In this document: positions 26,640 through 35,942 of the stretch, in pieces | Layout: each line of letters begins with the position of its first letter | Position numbering within the stretch: the stretch's first letter is position 1 | From: Flavobacteriales bacterium | GTDB taxonomy: Bacteria > Bacteroidota > Bacteroidia > Flavobacteriales > JANQLC01 | Direction of reading: 5' to 3' | Length of the DNA stretch: 51,544 bases | Assembly (NCBI GenBank): GCA_028280815.1 | Contig: JANQLC010000033.1 | Coordinates: 1-51,544, forward strand | Translations under genes and position numbers: made by a program | The notes under the pieces: model-generated | What the model was told of the DNA's origin: nothing | Database searches by the model: none | What the model saw: the letters and a program-made list of their open reading frames with translations, nothing else

Positions 26640-27960
26640 CAGATACAAAAAAGCCAGGCTTTTAAGTTAACAAAACAGGACAAACACAAAAAACAACCCT
26701 AGTTTTCAAATCGCCAAGCACGGGAAATACAGCGAGAGCAGAACCTCTTTTTCAAACTGCCACAGGGGCAAACAACAAAAAACTCCACCTTTCAGCTACC
26801 ACGAGGAGTAAAAGCAAAGAGATACGTCCCCCCTTCAGGGGGAGGTCGCAGAGACAAAAACAAAAGAATAAGCCTCTCCTTTCAAGCTACTGCCACAGGA
26901 CAAAAACAAATAGCTAAGCCCTGCTCTTCGATTCCCATAGCATGTCAAACCAAAATAAACCCGACTTTTAAATGGGCTCCCGCACGGACGAATACCAAAA
27001 AAATGAGGCGGGATTTTAAAACGACACAAGAGGGCAAAAAGACGATATCAGCTTTTTAAATCAAACCTCACAAGTACAAAGAACAAGTCGCCCTTTTCAA
27101 ATCGCCGTAAAAGGCCAAAAGCACCCCCCTCAAATCCACGGACAGGGACAAACGCAGAAAAATACCCCCTCGCCTTTTAGATGCACCCAAGTGAAGATAT
27201 GATGATAAAAGTCAGCTGCGCTGACCACAGACAAATACCAAAAAAGCAAGGTCGATTTTTCAAATCATTAGAGAGAAACAGAAAAACAAAGCACCGCTTT
27301 TTCAGACTACCGACACATAAGGATAAAAACAAAAAAAATAATCCCAGTTTTCAAACCCTTACAAGGGGGATAACGCCAGCCTTTCAGGTGCGCCTCAAGC
27401 AAAAGATACAACCCAAGTCAGCACGGCTGACCACAGGGATAAATGCAAAAAAATGCTCCCCTCTAAAACCCTCAATCGGAAACAAAAGCACGCCTTGGCA
27501 AATCCTTACAAAAGATTAGAAGCAATGGATAAGACCGACGGTTCGATGCCCCGTAATAGATAAACATCAAAAGGACAAGCTCACCGTTTAAACCCTTGCC
27601 ATATGATTGAATCCGCAATGGCACCCTTGCAACCGGAACACAGAGCAAGCCCCGCTTTTCAAGCTGTCACGCAAGGACACGAATGGAAAAGATTAAATCT
27701 CCCTTTTAGATTAACCCCTAGGGAAAGACGTCAAAAACGGGCGCCCTTTTCAGACTGGCTCATAGAGAGAGGCAAAATCCGGCTTTCAAGCTGCTACACA
27801 CAGGCAGGCGCAAAAAGACAAGGCCCGCTAGGACACCACAGGACAAAAAAGATCGACCTTTTAAACTGCCGCACACGAACGAACACAAAAAATGACCTGC
27901 TTTCAAATCGCCAAACGGAATAAAAATAAGCCCCCCTTTTTAACTGCTTCACAGGTAATT
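26640..27960. repeat. Degenerate tandem array, TTTTCAAA-type
   Basis: About 25 diverged units of roughly 45-55 bp run in one direction on the + strand. A typical unit is CTTTTCAAAnyGCC, then ACAGGG, then ACAAAAACAAAAAA, then a short C-rich junction. Good copies start near 26703, 26750, 26878, 27086, 27255, 27340, 27653, 27857 and 27898. No two units are identical. Open frames within are short and unlike any family. The complement of the same unit fills 40130-40480 and 45600-46480. From 26040 to 26640 I see only the ferredoxin remnant and repeat copy A. Confidence 0.65.
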
Positions 27961-28003
27961 AAGGGGGATAAAACGAATCGCCCTAATTTAAAGAGGAGTG
28001 AAA

Positions 28004-28093
28004 ATGGGCGGGAACGCCAGTAATTACAAGCGATACAGGCAAATGAGGATGGATAACCAAACAAAGACGAAATCCGATAAAACCGTCATTTAA
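28004..28093 (+). CDS. Candidate 29-residue small protein
   Basis: An ATG preceded by AAGAGGAGTGAAA, the best ribosome binding site in this stretch, opens a 29-codon frame (MGGNASNYKRYRQMRMDNQ..., ending TVI) that is basic and polar. It lies just past the repeat array, and no family is recognised. It could be chance. Bases 28094-28319 after it hold nothing else that I can identify. Confidence 0.25.
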   Translation: MGGNASNYKRYRQMRMDNQTKTKSDKTVI

Positions 28094-28319
28094 TCGTCAT
28101 TTCAAGACAGTAATACGTGTCTTTTATCATTAACTATAGCAAGCGCCATAAACAGGCTACCTCTTATAAATAAAGGCTTTAAGGCTTATCAAAACCACCA
28201 AATCACACCCCGATATAGGGGTCTTTTGTGCCGGAATATCAAGGCAAGCGGCTTGCAACCCATCGATTGGGAACAAAAAAACACCGCAGTCGGCAGCTGT
28301 GCCCCATGCACTTGATTTC

Positions 28320-29630
28320 TCAGGGCTTGGAGACAAAGTGATAGTGACTTCCAAACCGCTCAAAGGCTGCCCGATCCAACTCAGCCCGGTGGTCGGGATG
28401 GGCGATTGAAACAATGGCTTTGGCCCTTTGTTGAAGGGATTTTCCGAATAAATTTACCGCACCGTATTCGGTGACGAGCCACCTCATATTACCGCGGGTC
28501 GTCACCACCCCCGACCCTTCCAATAGGGTAGGCGTGATTTTTGAAATTCCCTTTCGGGTCACCGAAGGCATAGCGACAATCGGCACACCCCCTGCTGAAG
28601 CAGCTGCGCCACAGATAAAATCGAGCTGACCGCCAATACCCGAGTAGTGCACAGTGCCTATGGAATCGGCGCAAACCTGACCGGTGATATCGACCGATAG
28701 GGCGGAGTCGATGGCGCAAACCTTGGGATTTTGTTTGATGACATCGACAGAGTTGGTATAAGCCACATCCATCACCGCAACGCCCGGATTGTCGTCGATA
28801 AAGTCGTACAGCGCTTGGGTGCCCATGGCAAAACAGCAGACGATTCTACCTTTATCCAGCTTTTTATTCACACCGTTAACCACGCCGCTTTTCACCAACG
28901 GGATTAGGCTGTCGGTAAACGTTTCGGTGTGCACACCCAAGTCTTTGTGGTTTTCCAACTGAGACAATACCGCATTGGGAATCCCGCCGATACCCATTTG
29001 TAAGCAAGCGCCATCGGGAACCAATTCGGAGATGTGCTTGCCGATGGCCACATCGACAGCTATCAGGGGCGGGTCGTGATTTTCGGGCAAGGGTGTATGG
29101 TACTCGCAAACGAGATCGAAACTGTCTAAGGGCATCAGAGCATCTCCAAACGCGCGGGGGACATGGGAATTGATGATGGCAATTGCCATATCCGCTTCTT
29201 CAACGGCTGCTCGGCTGCAATCCACCGAGACGCCGAGTGAAACATATCCGTGCCGATCGGGTTTGCTGACCTGTACAACGGCAAGGTTCACATGCAAAAC
29301 TCTTTTGCGAATCAACGCCTGGGTTTCGCTCAAGGAAACGGGAATGTAATCGGCATAACCGGCTTGGGTTTGTCGCCTGACATTGGCCCCGACAAACAGG
29401 GATTCCAGCTGGAAAATGCCTTCAAACTCCGGGGCTACATAGGGCGCTGGGCCTTCGGTGTGTATGTGTTGGATGGTCACGTTTCGGATTTCACCGGCAC
29501 GCCCCCGCTCGCACATGGCATCGATGAACCGATGGGGAGCCATGGCCACGGAATGCAGGTGAATCCGATCGCCCGATTGGATGACATCAGCCGCTTCTGC
29601 CATGGAAACCCTTTGTCCCGCTCTACCCAT
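28320..29630 (-). CDS. Acetyl-CoA hydrolase/CoA-transferase family protein
   Basis: A 436-residue enzyme of the acetyl-CoA hydrolase / 4-hydroxybutyrate CoA-transferase family. The N-terminal domain has the KPDRHGYVSLG word; the C-terminal domain has LQMGIGGIPNAVL, HTETFTDSLIPLVKSG, AIDSALSVDITGQVCADS and YSGIGGQLDF, all family signatures. It moves CoA between acyl groups and acetate or hydrolyses acyl-CoA; the exact substrate is not readable from sequence. It stands alone, with a 2-kb repeat region downstream and 437 bases of apparently empty DNA upstream. Confidence 0.88.
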   Translation of the reverse strand: MGRAGQRVSMAEAADVIQSGDRIHLHSVAMAPHRFIDAMCERGRAGEIRNVTIQHIHTEGPAPYVAPEFEGIFQLESLFVGANVRRQTQAGYADYIPVSLSETQALIRKRVLHVNLAVVQVSKPDRHGYVSLGVSVDCSRAAVEEADMAIAIINSHVPRAFGDALMPLDSFDLVCEYHTPLPENHDPPLIAVDVAIGKHISELVPDGACLQMGIGGIPNAVLSQLENHKDLGVHTETFTDSLIPLVKSGVVNGVNKKLDKGRIVCCFAMGTQALYDFIDDNPGVAVMDVAYTNSVDVIKQNPKVCAIDSALSVDITGQVCADSIGTVHYSGIGGQLDFICGAAASAGGVPIVAMPSVTRKGISKITPTLLEGSGVVTTRGNMRWLVTEYGAVNLFGKSLQQRAKAIVSIAHPDHRAELDRAAFERFGSHYHFVSKP

Positions 29631-29866
29631 TTTTGTCGTGTTTTATACCGATTGCTCGTCGCGATACAGACCCGATTTCCCCGCTTCTCAATCTTTGGAT
29701 TATACCCGCCTCATTTTTTCGTTCTTCCAGTACCTTACGTCGATTCCCAATGCCCATTAGACCCATTGCGTCACAACTGTTCCGGATCTTGCTCGTCTTT
29801 CATTTTCGCATCAACCGCTCCTTATTTAAAACCCATTCTGTGGAAAGGTATACAAATCTTCCGTTT

Positions 29867-29995
29867 TTCACAAACCAGTCCAAAAAAATTATGCCTGCGG
29901 CATGCTGTGTAAACATCGCGAAAAGCGGTATGTAGGAGGCTTTTTTTGTAAGCCGCGAGCATATTTATATCCGATTCCAAAATTACAAAATCCAT
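29867..29995 (-). repeat. Direct repeat copy B with MDFVILE frame
   Basis: Second copy of the element at 26391-26538, same orientation. Its - strand frame starts at ATG 29995 with MDFVILESDINMLAAYKKS. In a shifted frame further on, LDWFVKNGRFVYLSTEWVLN is also open, hinting at a decayed protein gene. The rest of 29631-30067 holds nothing else I recognise. Confidence 0.45.
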
Positions 29996-30067
29996 GCTTT
30001 TTTTCAACGCGGCTGAAAGGGTTTCAGATTGGGGCAAGGGCTCTACTGAGCTGCCTTCCGATTGGAT

Positions 30068-31069
30068 TCACGATTTGGTAAGGGGTTTGTATTTAAAGAC
30101 CCGAAATAGGTAGATGAGGGCGGGGACTATGACGAGCACGCCGGTTGTCAAAGCGATGAGCAGTTCCTTCAGAGTAGCCGCCGGAGCGGCCGTATTGTAC
30201 AGGGTGAGGAACGCCCCATTTGCCAGGTGTATCACACGGGGAAAATCGATGCATACCCAGCCCAATAGTACGCTCAGCGCCTCTGCGCCGAGCAGGATAC
30301 GCGCTGCATGCAAGCTTTGGCTTTTCAAGGTGAAGGAGAGCGAGATGGCAAAGATCAGCGAAAGGCCTAGCAGCAAAAGGGCAACGGGCTTGTCTAGGAA
30401 TGCAGAGAATAGGGTGTGGCCCCATGCGTCGGGCATCAGGAGTAACGCCATACCAGCGATTACAGCTATGGCTTGAGTCCGCAGGGCAACGGGGTAAATC
30501 GATCGGCCCAGTGTTTTGTTTTCGCTGCTGAACAAGACAGCCGCTAAGTAGGCGCAAAAAGCAGCAAGAAAGCCGCCGAAGACCAGCGGAAAGGGGTAGC
30601 ACCAGGAGCCGATATAGGCATCGTAAAAACTCGAGCTCCCAGTCAGGCGCAGCCTGCCTCCTAGCATGGCGCCAAATACAACACCGAGGAAAAAGGGTGT
30701 GAGTAGGCTTGACCATTGGAATAGGCGGTTGTAAAAAGGATTGTCATAGCGGTTATCCCGCGGGTCATAATGGCGGAATACAAAAGCGCTTCCACGTGTG
30801 ACAATCCCGATTAGTGCCAGCGTCAAAGGGATGTGTAGGCTTATGCAGACCGTTTTAAACAGCAGGGGAAAGGCGTTAAAAGCGATCACGACGACCAAGA
30901 TCAGCCATACGTGATTGGCTTCCCAAACCGCTGCGATGGCCTCGGCGATGGATTTCCGGTCCGCCCTCTTAAAGAAGAAGTCCAATATACCGGCGCCGTA
31001 ATCCGCGCCGCCGAACAAGATGTAGAGCAGCAGACACACAAATGTGATCAGTGAAATGGCTTCGACCAT
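30068..31069 (-). CDS. cydB: Cytochrome bd oxidase subunit II
   Basis: A 333-residue polytopic protein. ATG at 31069 sits 2 bases after the cydA stop and gives MVEAISLITFVCLLLYILFGGADYGAGILDFF, the usual CydB beginning with its GGADYGAG word. WEANHVWLILVVVIAFNAFP is the second family signature. Eight or nine helices follow. With CydA it forms the high-affinity quinol oxidase. Confidence 0.94.
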   Translation of the reverse strand: MVEAISLITFVCLLLYILFGGADYGAGILDFFFKRADRKSIAEAIAAVWEANHVWLILVVVIAFNAFPLLFKTVCISLHIPLTLALIGIVTRGSAFVFRHYDPRDNRYDNPFYNRLFQWSSLLTPFFLGVVFGAMLGGRLRLTGSSSFYDAYIGSWCYPFPLVFGGFLAAFCAYLAAVLFSSENKTLGRSIYPVALRTQAIAVIAGMALLLMPDAWGHTLFSAFLDKPVALLLLGLSLIFAISLSFTLKSQSLHAARILLGAEALSVLLGWVCIDFPRVIHLANGAFLTLYNTAAPAATLKELLIALTTGVLVIVPALIYLFRVFKYKPLTKS

Positions 31070-31071
31070 AC

Positions 31072-32379
31072 CTAACTGTATCTTTGATTGGCCAGGATGA
31101 TTTGTCGCCTCATCAAAACGCAAATAACGATGGTTAACGCTAGGTAAACGCTCGTGTAAAGCAACAGGCTTACCCCAATACCCGGCATGGGGGTAACGGC
31201 ATCCCGAGTCCGCATGATCTTGTAGATGATCCAGGGTTGGCGTCCGACTTCCGTCACCGTCCAGCCCGCTTCTAATGCTAAAAACCCCACTGGGATGAGG
31301 GTGCTCAAAGCCCTTAGCCAAATTTTTGAACCGCTCAGGTCTCTTTTCCGTATCAACCGCTCGAAAAAATAAAACAGGGCCAAGCCGAAGGACAGGGTTC
31401 CAATGCCGATCATCAGCTGAAAGGCGAGGTGTGTGATGACTACCGGCGGACGGTCTTCTTCGGGGAAAGCATCTAAGCCCAAAACCGCAGCGCTGCGTTT
31501 TCCATGGGTGAGCCAGCTGAGCAGCCCGGGTATCTCTAAGCCTAGACTCACCCTTTGCTCCTCGAGGTTCGGAATCCCGCCGATCAGCAATCCTGCCCCG
31601 AATTCCGTATGGAATTGCGCTTCCATAGCCGCCAGCTTTTCGGGTTGTCTTTTTGCAATAGCACGGGCGGATAGGTCCCCGCTAAAAGGCATGAGTAGGG
31701 CAGCCAAAAAAGTGAGTGGCACGGTGATTTTCAAGGCTTTTTGGTGAAAGGAAACCGCCTTTTTTCGCAGCAATAGCCAGGCGTGTAAGCCGCCTACTGC
31801 CATGCCCGTAGCCATGAGCGCAGCCAGTGTCATGTGCAGGGCTTCTGGACCCCAAGCATCATTGAAGAAGGCCTGCACCGGGTCGATGTGGATCGCCTTG
31901 CCGCCAACCCAATCAAATCCACTGGGGCTGTTCATCCAAGCGTTTGCCGCCACGACGATGATGCCTGACCCGATCCCCATAACACCGACCATCAGACCAA
32001 AAAACCAGTGCCACCATGGCTTTATGCGATCCCAACCATAGAGGAAAAGTCCCAAAAAAATCGCTTCCAAAAAGAAAAACGTGCCCTCATAGCTGAAGGG
32101 CATGCCGATGACGGGGCCAGCCTGCAGCATAAAATTGGGCCACAACAAGCCCAATTCAAAGGATAAGACCGTTCCGGATACCGCCCCCACCGCAAAGAAA
32201 ACAGCCACGCCTCGACTCCAGGATCGGGCGAGCTGAAGATAGGTCTCATCCCGGGTTTTGAGCCATTTGTATTCGGCGATAGACATAAAAAAGGGCATGA
32301 TCATGCCGATACAGGCAAAGACGATGTGAAACCCCAGTGAGAGGGACATCTGCAATCGAGCGGCGAGCAGTGTATCCAA
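31072..32379 (-). CDS. cydA: Cytochrome bd oxidase subunit I
   Basis: A 435-residue haem-bearing subunit. The TTG at 32379, 4 bases after the upstream stop, is chosen because it gives (M)DTLLAARLQMSLSLGFHIVFA, matching the usual N-terminus; the ATG at 32448 lies within the preceding gene. Haem ligand region GFHIVFACIG, SFELGLLWP, the quinol-binding area and the GRQPWIIYKIMRTRDAVTP signature are present. The Q-loop is short, as in the CIO-like branch. It reduces oxygen to water at high affinity and is typically insensitive to sulfide. Operon: persulfide dioxygenase-rhodanese, cydA, cydB. Confidence 0.93.
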   Translation of the reverse strand: MDTLLAARLQMSLSLGFHIVFACIGMIMPFFMSIAEYKWLKTRDETYLQLARSWSRGVAVFFAVGAVSGTVLSFELGLLWPNFMLQAGPVIGMPFSYEGTFFFLEAIFLGLFLYGWDRIKPWWHWFFGLMVGVMGIGSGIIVVAANAWMNSPSGFDWVGGKAIHIDPVQAFFNDAWGPEALHMTLAALMATGMAVGGLHAWLLLRKKAVSFHQKALKITVPLTFLAALLMPFSGDLSARAIAKRQPEKLAAMEAQFHTEFGAGLLIGGIPNLEEQRVSLGLEIPGLLSWLTHGKRSAAVLGLDAFPEEDRPPVVITHLAFQLMIGIGTLSFGLALFYFFERLIRKRDLSGSKIWLRALSTLIPVGFLALEAGWTVTEVGRQPWIIYKIMRTRDAVTPMPGIGVSLLLYTSVYLALTIVICVLMRRQIILANQRYS

Positions 32380-32383
32380 GGCC

Positions 32384-33781
32384 TTAACGCAATGTACCGA
32401 CAGCAAGGGTCTGGGGCAGATCGGTGGTTTGGATGGCCGCATACCCACCCGCTATATTGGTCAAGCGGTGAAAGCCCTTCGACTGGAGGATGGAAGCGGC
32501 GATCACGGAGCGATAGCCCCCCGCACAATAGATGAAGTAATCCCGTGCAGTGGATATTTGAGCCGTATTTTGATAGATGGAATCCAAGGGGAGCGAAATC
32601 GCATCCTCTACATGGCCAGCCCTGTATTCGTCCGGTCGTCTCACGTCTAACACCTGGGCCTTGGGGTCGCAATGCGCAGCCCATTCCGCGGCGGATAGGG
32701 AGGTTAAGCGAGTGGTTTCTCGGCCCGTCTCGATCCAGGACTTCACACCGCCCTGTAAATAGCCCAAGGCGCAGTCGTAGCCCACCCGGGCCAGTCGTTG
32801 TACCACTTCTGCTTCGCGCCCGGGGGGGGCGACAAAGGCGATGGGTTGTCGCAGTTCGGGGACGAGCCGGCCTACCCAGGGGGCAAAGGCGCCATCCAAG
32901 CCGATAAAAAGGGCATGGGGTATATGGGCTCGTGCAAAATCCGCCGGGCGACGCGTATCGAGTACGAGGGCGGCTTTTTCCTGGATCAAACGCTCGAATT
33001 CATCCGGGCTCAGCGGGCGTTTGCCCCGCTCGCATACGGCCTCTACAGCTGGAGCCCCCCTTTGGTTTAGCGCTGCGTTCTGAGTGAAGTAGGCCGGAGG
33101 CGGCGCCAGTCCGTCCAAGAGTTTTTCCGTAAATTTCGCTTTGCTGATGTTTTGAAGGGCATAATTGGCCTCTTTCTGATGGCCCAGGGTATCGGCGGTT
33201 TCCGCGCTCATATGCTTACCGCAAGCCGAGCCCGCACCGTGCCCGGGATATACGACGACGTCATCGGGCAAGGGCAGGATCTTTTCGCGAATCGAATCGT
33301 ATAAAATGCCGGCGAGCTGTGCCGGATCTACATCTTTTCCCTGTGCCAAATCGGGGCGTCCCACATCGCCCAAAAACAAGGTATCACCCGTAAATATGGC
33401 CCGTTCCACAGCGTTTTCATCGAATAAGACATAGACGCTGCTCTCCGGGGTGTGCCCCGGGGTGTGCAACACTTTTATCCGCAGTGCGCCCAGCCTTAGG
33501 ATTTCACCGTCTCGCGCGATATGCGCCCCGTAAGCCGGCTCGGCCCCGGGGCCAAACACGATGGTAGCCCCTGTCTTTTGGGCTAAGTCCACATGGCCTG
33601 AGACGAAATCCGCGTGGAAATGCGTTTCCAACACGTATTGGATGACAGCCCCGTCTCGCGCGGCGCGATCTAAGTAGGGCTGGGGATCGCGCAGCGGATC
33701 GATAACCGCAGCGGCGCCCTGGGACTCGATGTAATAAGCCCCCTGTGCCAAACAGCCCGTGTATATCTGCTCGATCTTCAT
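32384..33781 (-). CDS. Persulfide dioxygenase-rhodanese fusion
   Basis: A 465-residue three-domain protein. Residues 1-240 are an ETHE1-type metallo-beta-lactamase fold with THFHADFVSGH (His54, His56, Asp58, His63), HTPGHTPES and PGHGAGSACG. Two rhodanese domains follow, at about 255-350 and 360-460. The first lacks its cysteine (VAPPG in the loop), while the second has an active-site loop YCAGGYRS with Cys419. This is the CstB/BlhRsp architecture, which oxidises glutathione- or other low-molecular persulfides to sulfite and can make thiosulfate. It is first in an operon with cytochrome bd, suggesting sulfide tolerance. A near -7 box (TACCTTTA) lies about 26 bases before the ATG. Confidence 0.88.
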   Translation of the reverse strand: MKIEQIYTGCLAQGAYYIESQGAAAVIDPLRDPQPYLDRAARDGAVIQYVLETHFHADFVSGHVDLAQKTGATIVFGPGAEPAYGAHIARDGEILRLGALRIKVLHTPGHTPESSVYVLFDENAVERAIFTGDTLFLGDVGRPDLAQGKDVDPAQLAGILYDSIREKILPLPDDVVVYPGHGAGSACGKHMSAETADTLGHQKEANYALQNISKAKFTEKLLDGLAPPPAYFTQNAALNQRGAPAVEAVCERGKRPLSPDEFERLIQEKAALVLDTRRPADFARAHIPHALFIGLDGAFAPWVGRLVPELRQPIAFVAPPGREAEVVQRLARVGYDCALGYLQGGVKSWIETGRETTRLTSLSAAEWAAHCDPKAQVLDVRRPDEYRAGHVEDAISLPLDSIYQNTAQISTARDYFIYCAGGYRSVIAASILQSKGFHRLTNIAGGYAAIQTTDLPQTLAVGTLR

Positions 33782-33819
33782 ATTGGCGGCTTTATAAAGA
33801 GGTGTAAAGGTACGAAATC

Positions 33820-34050
33820 CGCATTTCCCAAAGGGTGGAATGGGGCAAAAATACGCAGCCTCTATCTATTCCAACTCTATATCAGCGGTTTGTATAAAAC
33901 ACACAAAGGCACAAAAATTACCATTTCTCAAATGGTGAACCCGGGCAAAATGCGCAACCCTATTTATTCCAGCTCTGCCCGAGTGCTTCTATTAATGGCA
34001 TAAGCGTAAAATCCCTATTTCTATCAAGGCGGGACGGGGCAAAAATTGCG
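33820..34050. repeat. Three imperfect repeats of about 95 bp
   Basis: Units near 33821, 33921 and 34014 share ATTTCYCAAANGGTGG, then GGGGCAAAAATNCGCA, then CCTATTTATTCCA. Each is diverged from the others. No coding frame follows them. The rest of 33782-34301 shows no gene. Confidence 0.5.
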
Positions 34051-34301
34051 CATCCTTTGACGACATCCACCCTCAACTGTGCGGTAGGCCTACGGCTCAT
34101 CTGTTTTTACCGGCTTTGGGCTTGCCGATACATCTATCGGTTGTGGAAGAATCCCCACAGTTGTCCCAATTTCCGTACTTACTCAGCACAACTACTGCAA
34201 TGGATTAAAATTATTCGACTTTTTATCAAAACTATTTGGATGTTTAGGCTCTTTTCTTTACAGCGCAAAGCAGAAGTAAGTTTCACTTTAAATGATCTGA
34301 T

Positions 34302-34514
34302 ATGTTTAAACAAAAATTACGGGAATGGGCATCATCCCAGGGCGACTAACAGCCTTCCTTCGAGATTTTACAAGATATCCAACCCCAATCCATCAAAGGG
34401 GGTGCAGGCTGTGGTGTGTTGACCCATTGTCAAATATTTTCGGGTAAATGCCCCCATTTGAGAGGAAGAACTTCTCCTACGGAACTACCGTTCTGTATGG
34501 GTTTAGCAGATTAA
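34302..34514 (+). pseudogene. KGG-leader RiPP precursor with in-frame stop
   Basis: A single frame from ATG 34302 to TAA 34512-34514 encodes a 70-codon precursor interrupted by one TAA at 34347-34349. The leader ends FEILQDIQPQSIKGG, with Leu at -12 and Ile at -4 relative to the cleavage site, as in double-glycine leaders. The core begins AGCGVLTHCQIFSGKC, with three Cys spaced 5 and 6 residues apart, and carries one further Cys near the end. It lies 37 bases before a radical SAM gene. The TAA (possibly once CAA) and the lesion in that gene point to decay. It is too short and interrupted for ordinary gene calling. Confidence 0.55.
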
Positions 34515-34551
34515 TCCATTTGTATAAGTCCAATATTTATATGGGTGTAAT

Positions 34552-35942
34552 ATGAAAGGCTTAAAATTTTCGCGGTACCACATCGGCACGGATGTGTTGG
34601 ATGCGGTGGGCATGCCGGGTAAGCGGATTGTGTTTTCCACCCGAACCGCCACCTCAGTCCTAATAGATGAAAGCGTCTATCAGTCGGCTTTGCACCAGCG
34701 CTTTGACGAATTGGAAGCGCCGCTATTTCAAGTGCTCAAAGAAAAGGAATTCCTAGTCCCCGCCGACCAAGATGGTACCGATACCTCAGGTCCGAAAGCA
34801 AAAGGCATAACGCCGAGGCTCAATACCTCTCCACCGCCTTGCAACCCACCGCCAATTGTCAGCTCGGCTGTGATTACTGCGGGCAGATGCACACCAAACA
34901 CTACGCCGATGAAGCGGTGATCGACAAATACGTGGAACGGATCGGCCATTTGCTCAAACGAAATCCGAACTACCGGGGTTTATCCGTAACCTGGTACGGC
35001 GGCGAACCGCTGACGGGATTGCGCGCGATCCGAAAGGCATCCCAAAGGCTGATCGAATGCTGCCGCCGCAATCGGTACGACTACCTATCGGATATGATCA
35101 CCAATGGGTTGAGCCTAAAACCAAAGGTGTTTCAAACACTGGTGGCGGAATGCGAAGTAAAGCGCTACCAAATCACCTTAGATGGCACGGCTGAAAGCCA
35201 CGACCAAAGGCGGATGACCAAAAGGGGCGCCCCCACATTTGACATCATCCTGCAAAATATAGTCTATGTGACCCGTACAGAAATCTATTCACATCATAAT
35301 TATGAGATAAGTATCCGGGTGAACATCGACAAGACGAATCACCGCTACGCAACGCCCTTGATTTACCTGATCAAAGCGCGGCATTTACAAGAAAAGGTAT
35401 CGATGTATTTTACAGCTGTCGTCGATTTGGGCAGCAATGATGCTGGCAAGGACAGCTTGGATGCGGATTTTTTCGCCGAAGAGGAGGTCGAATGGCTCTA
35501 CCTCTGTTATGAAAACGGGATACGCGTCCGCATTTTACCCGAAAGGGTGCACAGCGTTTGCACGGTCGAGAACAAAGACTCGGAGGTCTATGACGCCTTG
35601 GGCAATATGTACGCCTGTTGGGAATTCCCCTACGACAAAGTTTACAGCCAAGGAGAAAGCCGAATCGGAAACCTATTCGATTCCCCGGCCACTTACAACC
35701 CCAATGCCAGCTTGCGGAATTGGGCAGCCGTCGTCGACTCGGGAAAGACTGGGCGTAAGTCTTGTGTGCACTTGCCCGTATGCGGGGGTGGTTGTCCCAA
35801 ATCCTGGCATGAAGGCAAATCCGCTTGTCCGCCCTTTAAGTTTAACTATAAGGGTAAACTGCTATTGGACTACTACATCAGAAAGACCCGGGCTAAAAAG
35901 CCGCTTGAAGTGCCGGGCGCCATGAGTCAGAAAACGGCTTAA
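34552..35942 (+). pseudogene. Radical SAM/SPASM peptide maturase, one frameshift
   Basis: Two frames make one protein. The first (34552 to about 34775) encodes an N-terminal segment ending EKEFLVPADQD. The second carries YLRSESKRHNAEAQYLSTALQPTANCQLGCDYCGQ and the rest to 35942. The joined sequence lines up with the paralogue at 48802. The cluster motif CxxxCxxC is CQLGCDYC, WYGGEPL and SDMITNGLSLKP follow, and the SPASM domain is complete (CTVENKDSEVYDALGNMYACWEF, CVHLPVCGGGCP, a final Cys in SACPPF). Such enzymes install thioether or C-C links in GG-leader peptides. No homopolymer is present at the shift near 34771-34780, so decay is likelier than slippage. Confidence 0.75.

Noticed and set aside
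26640-27960. CRISPR array
   Set aside because: Units are diverged throughout, there is no constant repeat with unique spacers, and no cas gene lies near.
34552-35942. Programmed frameshifting in the first radical SAM gene
   Set aside because: No slippery run or downstream structure is evident at the shift, and its precursor also has a stop codon.
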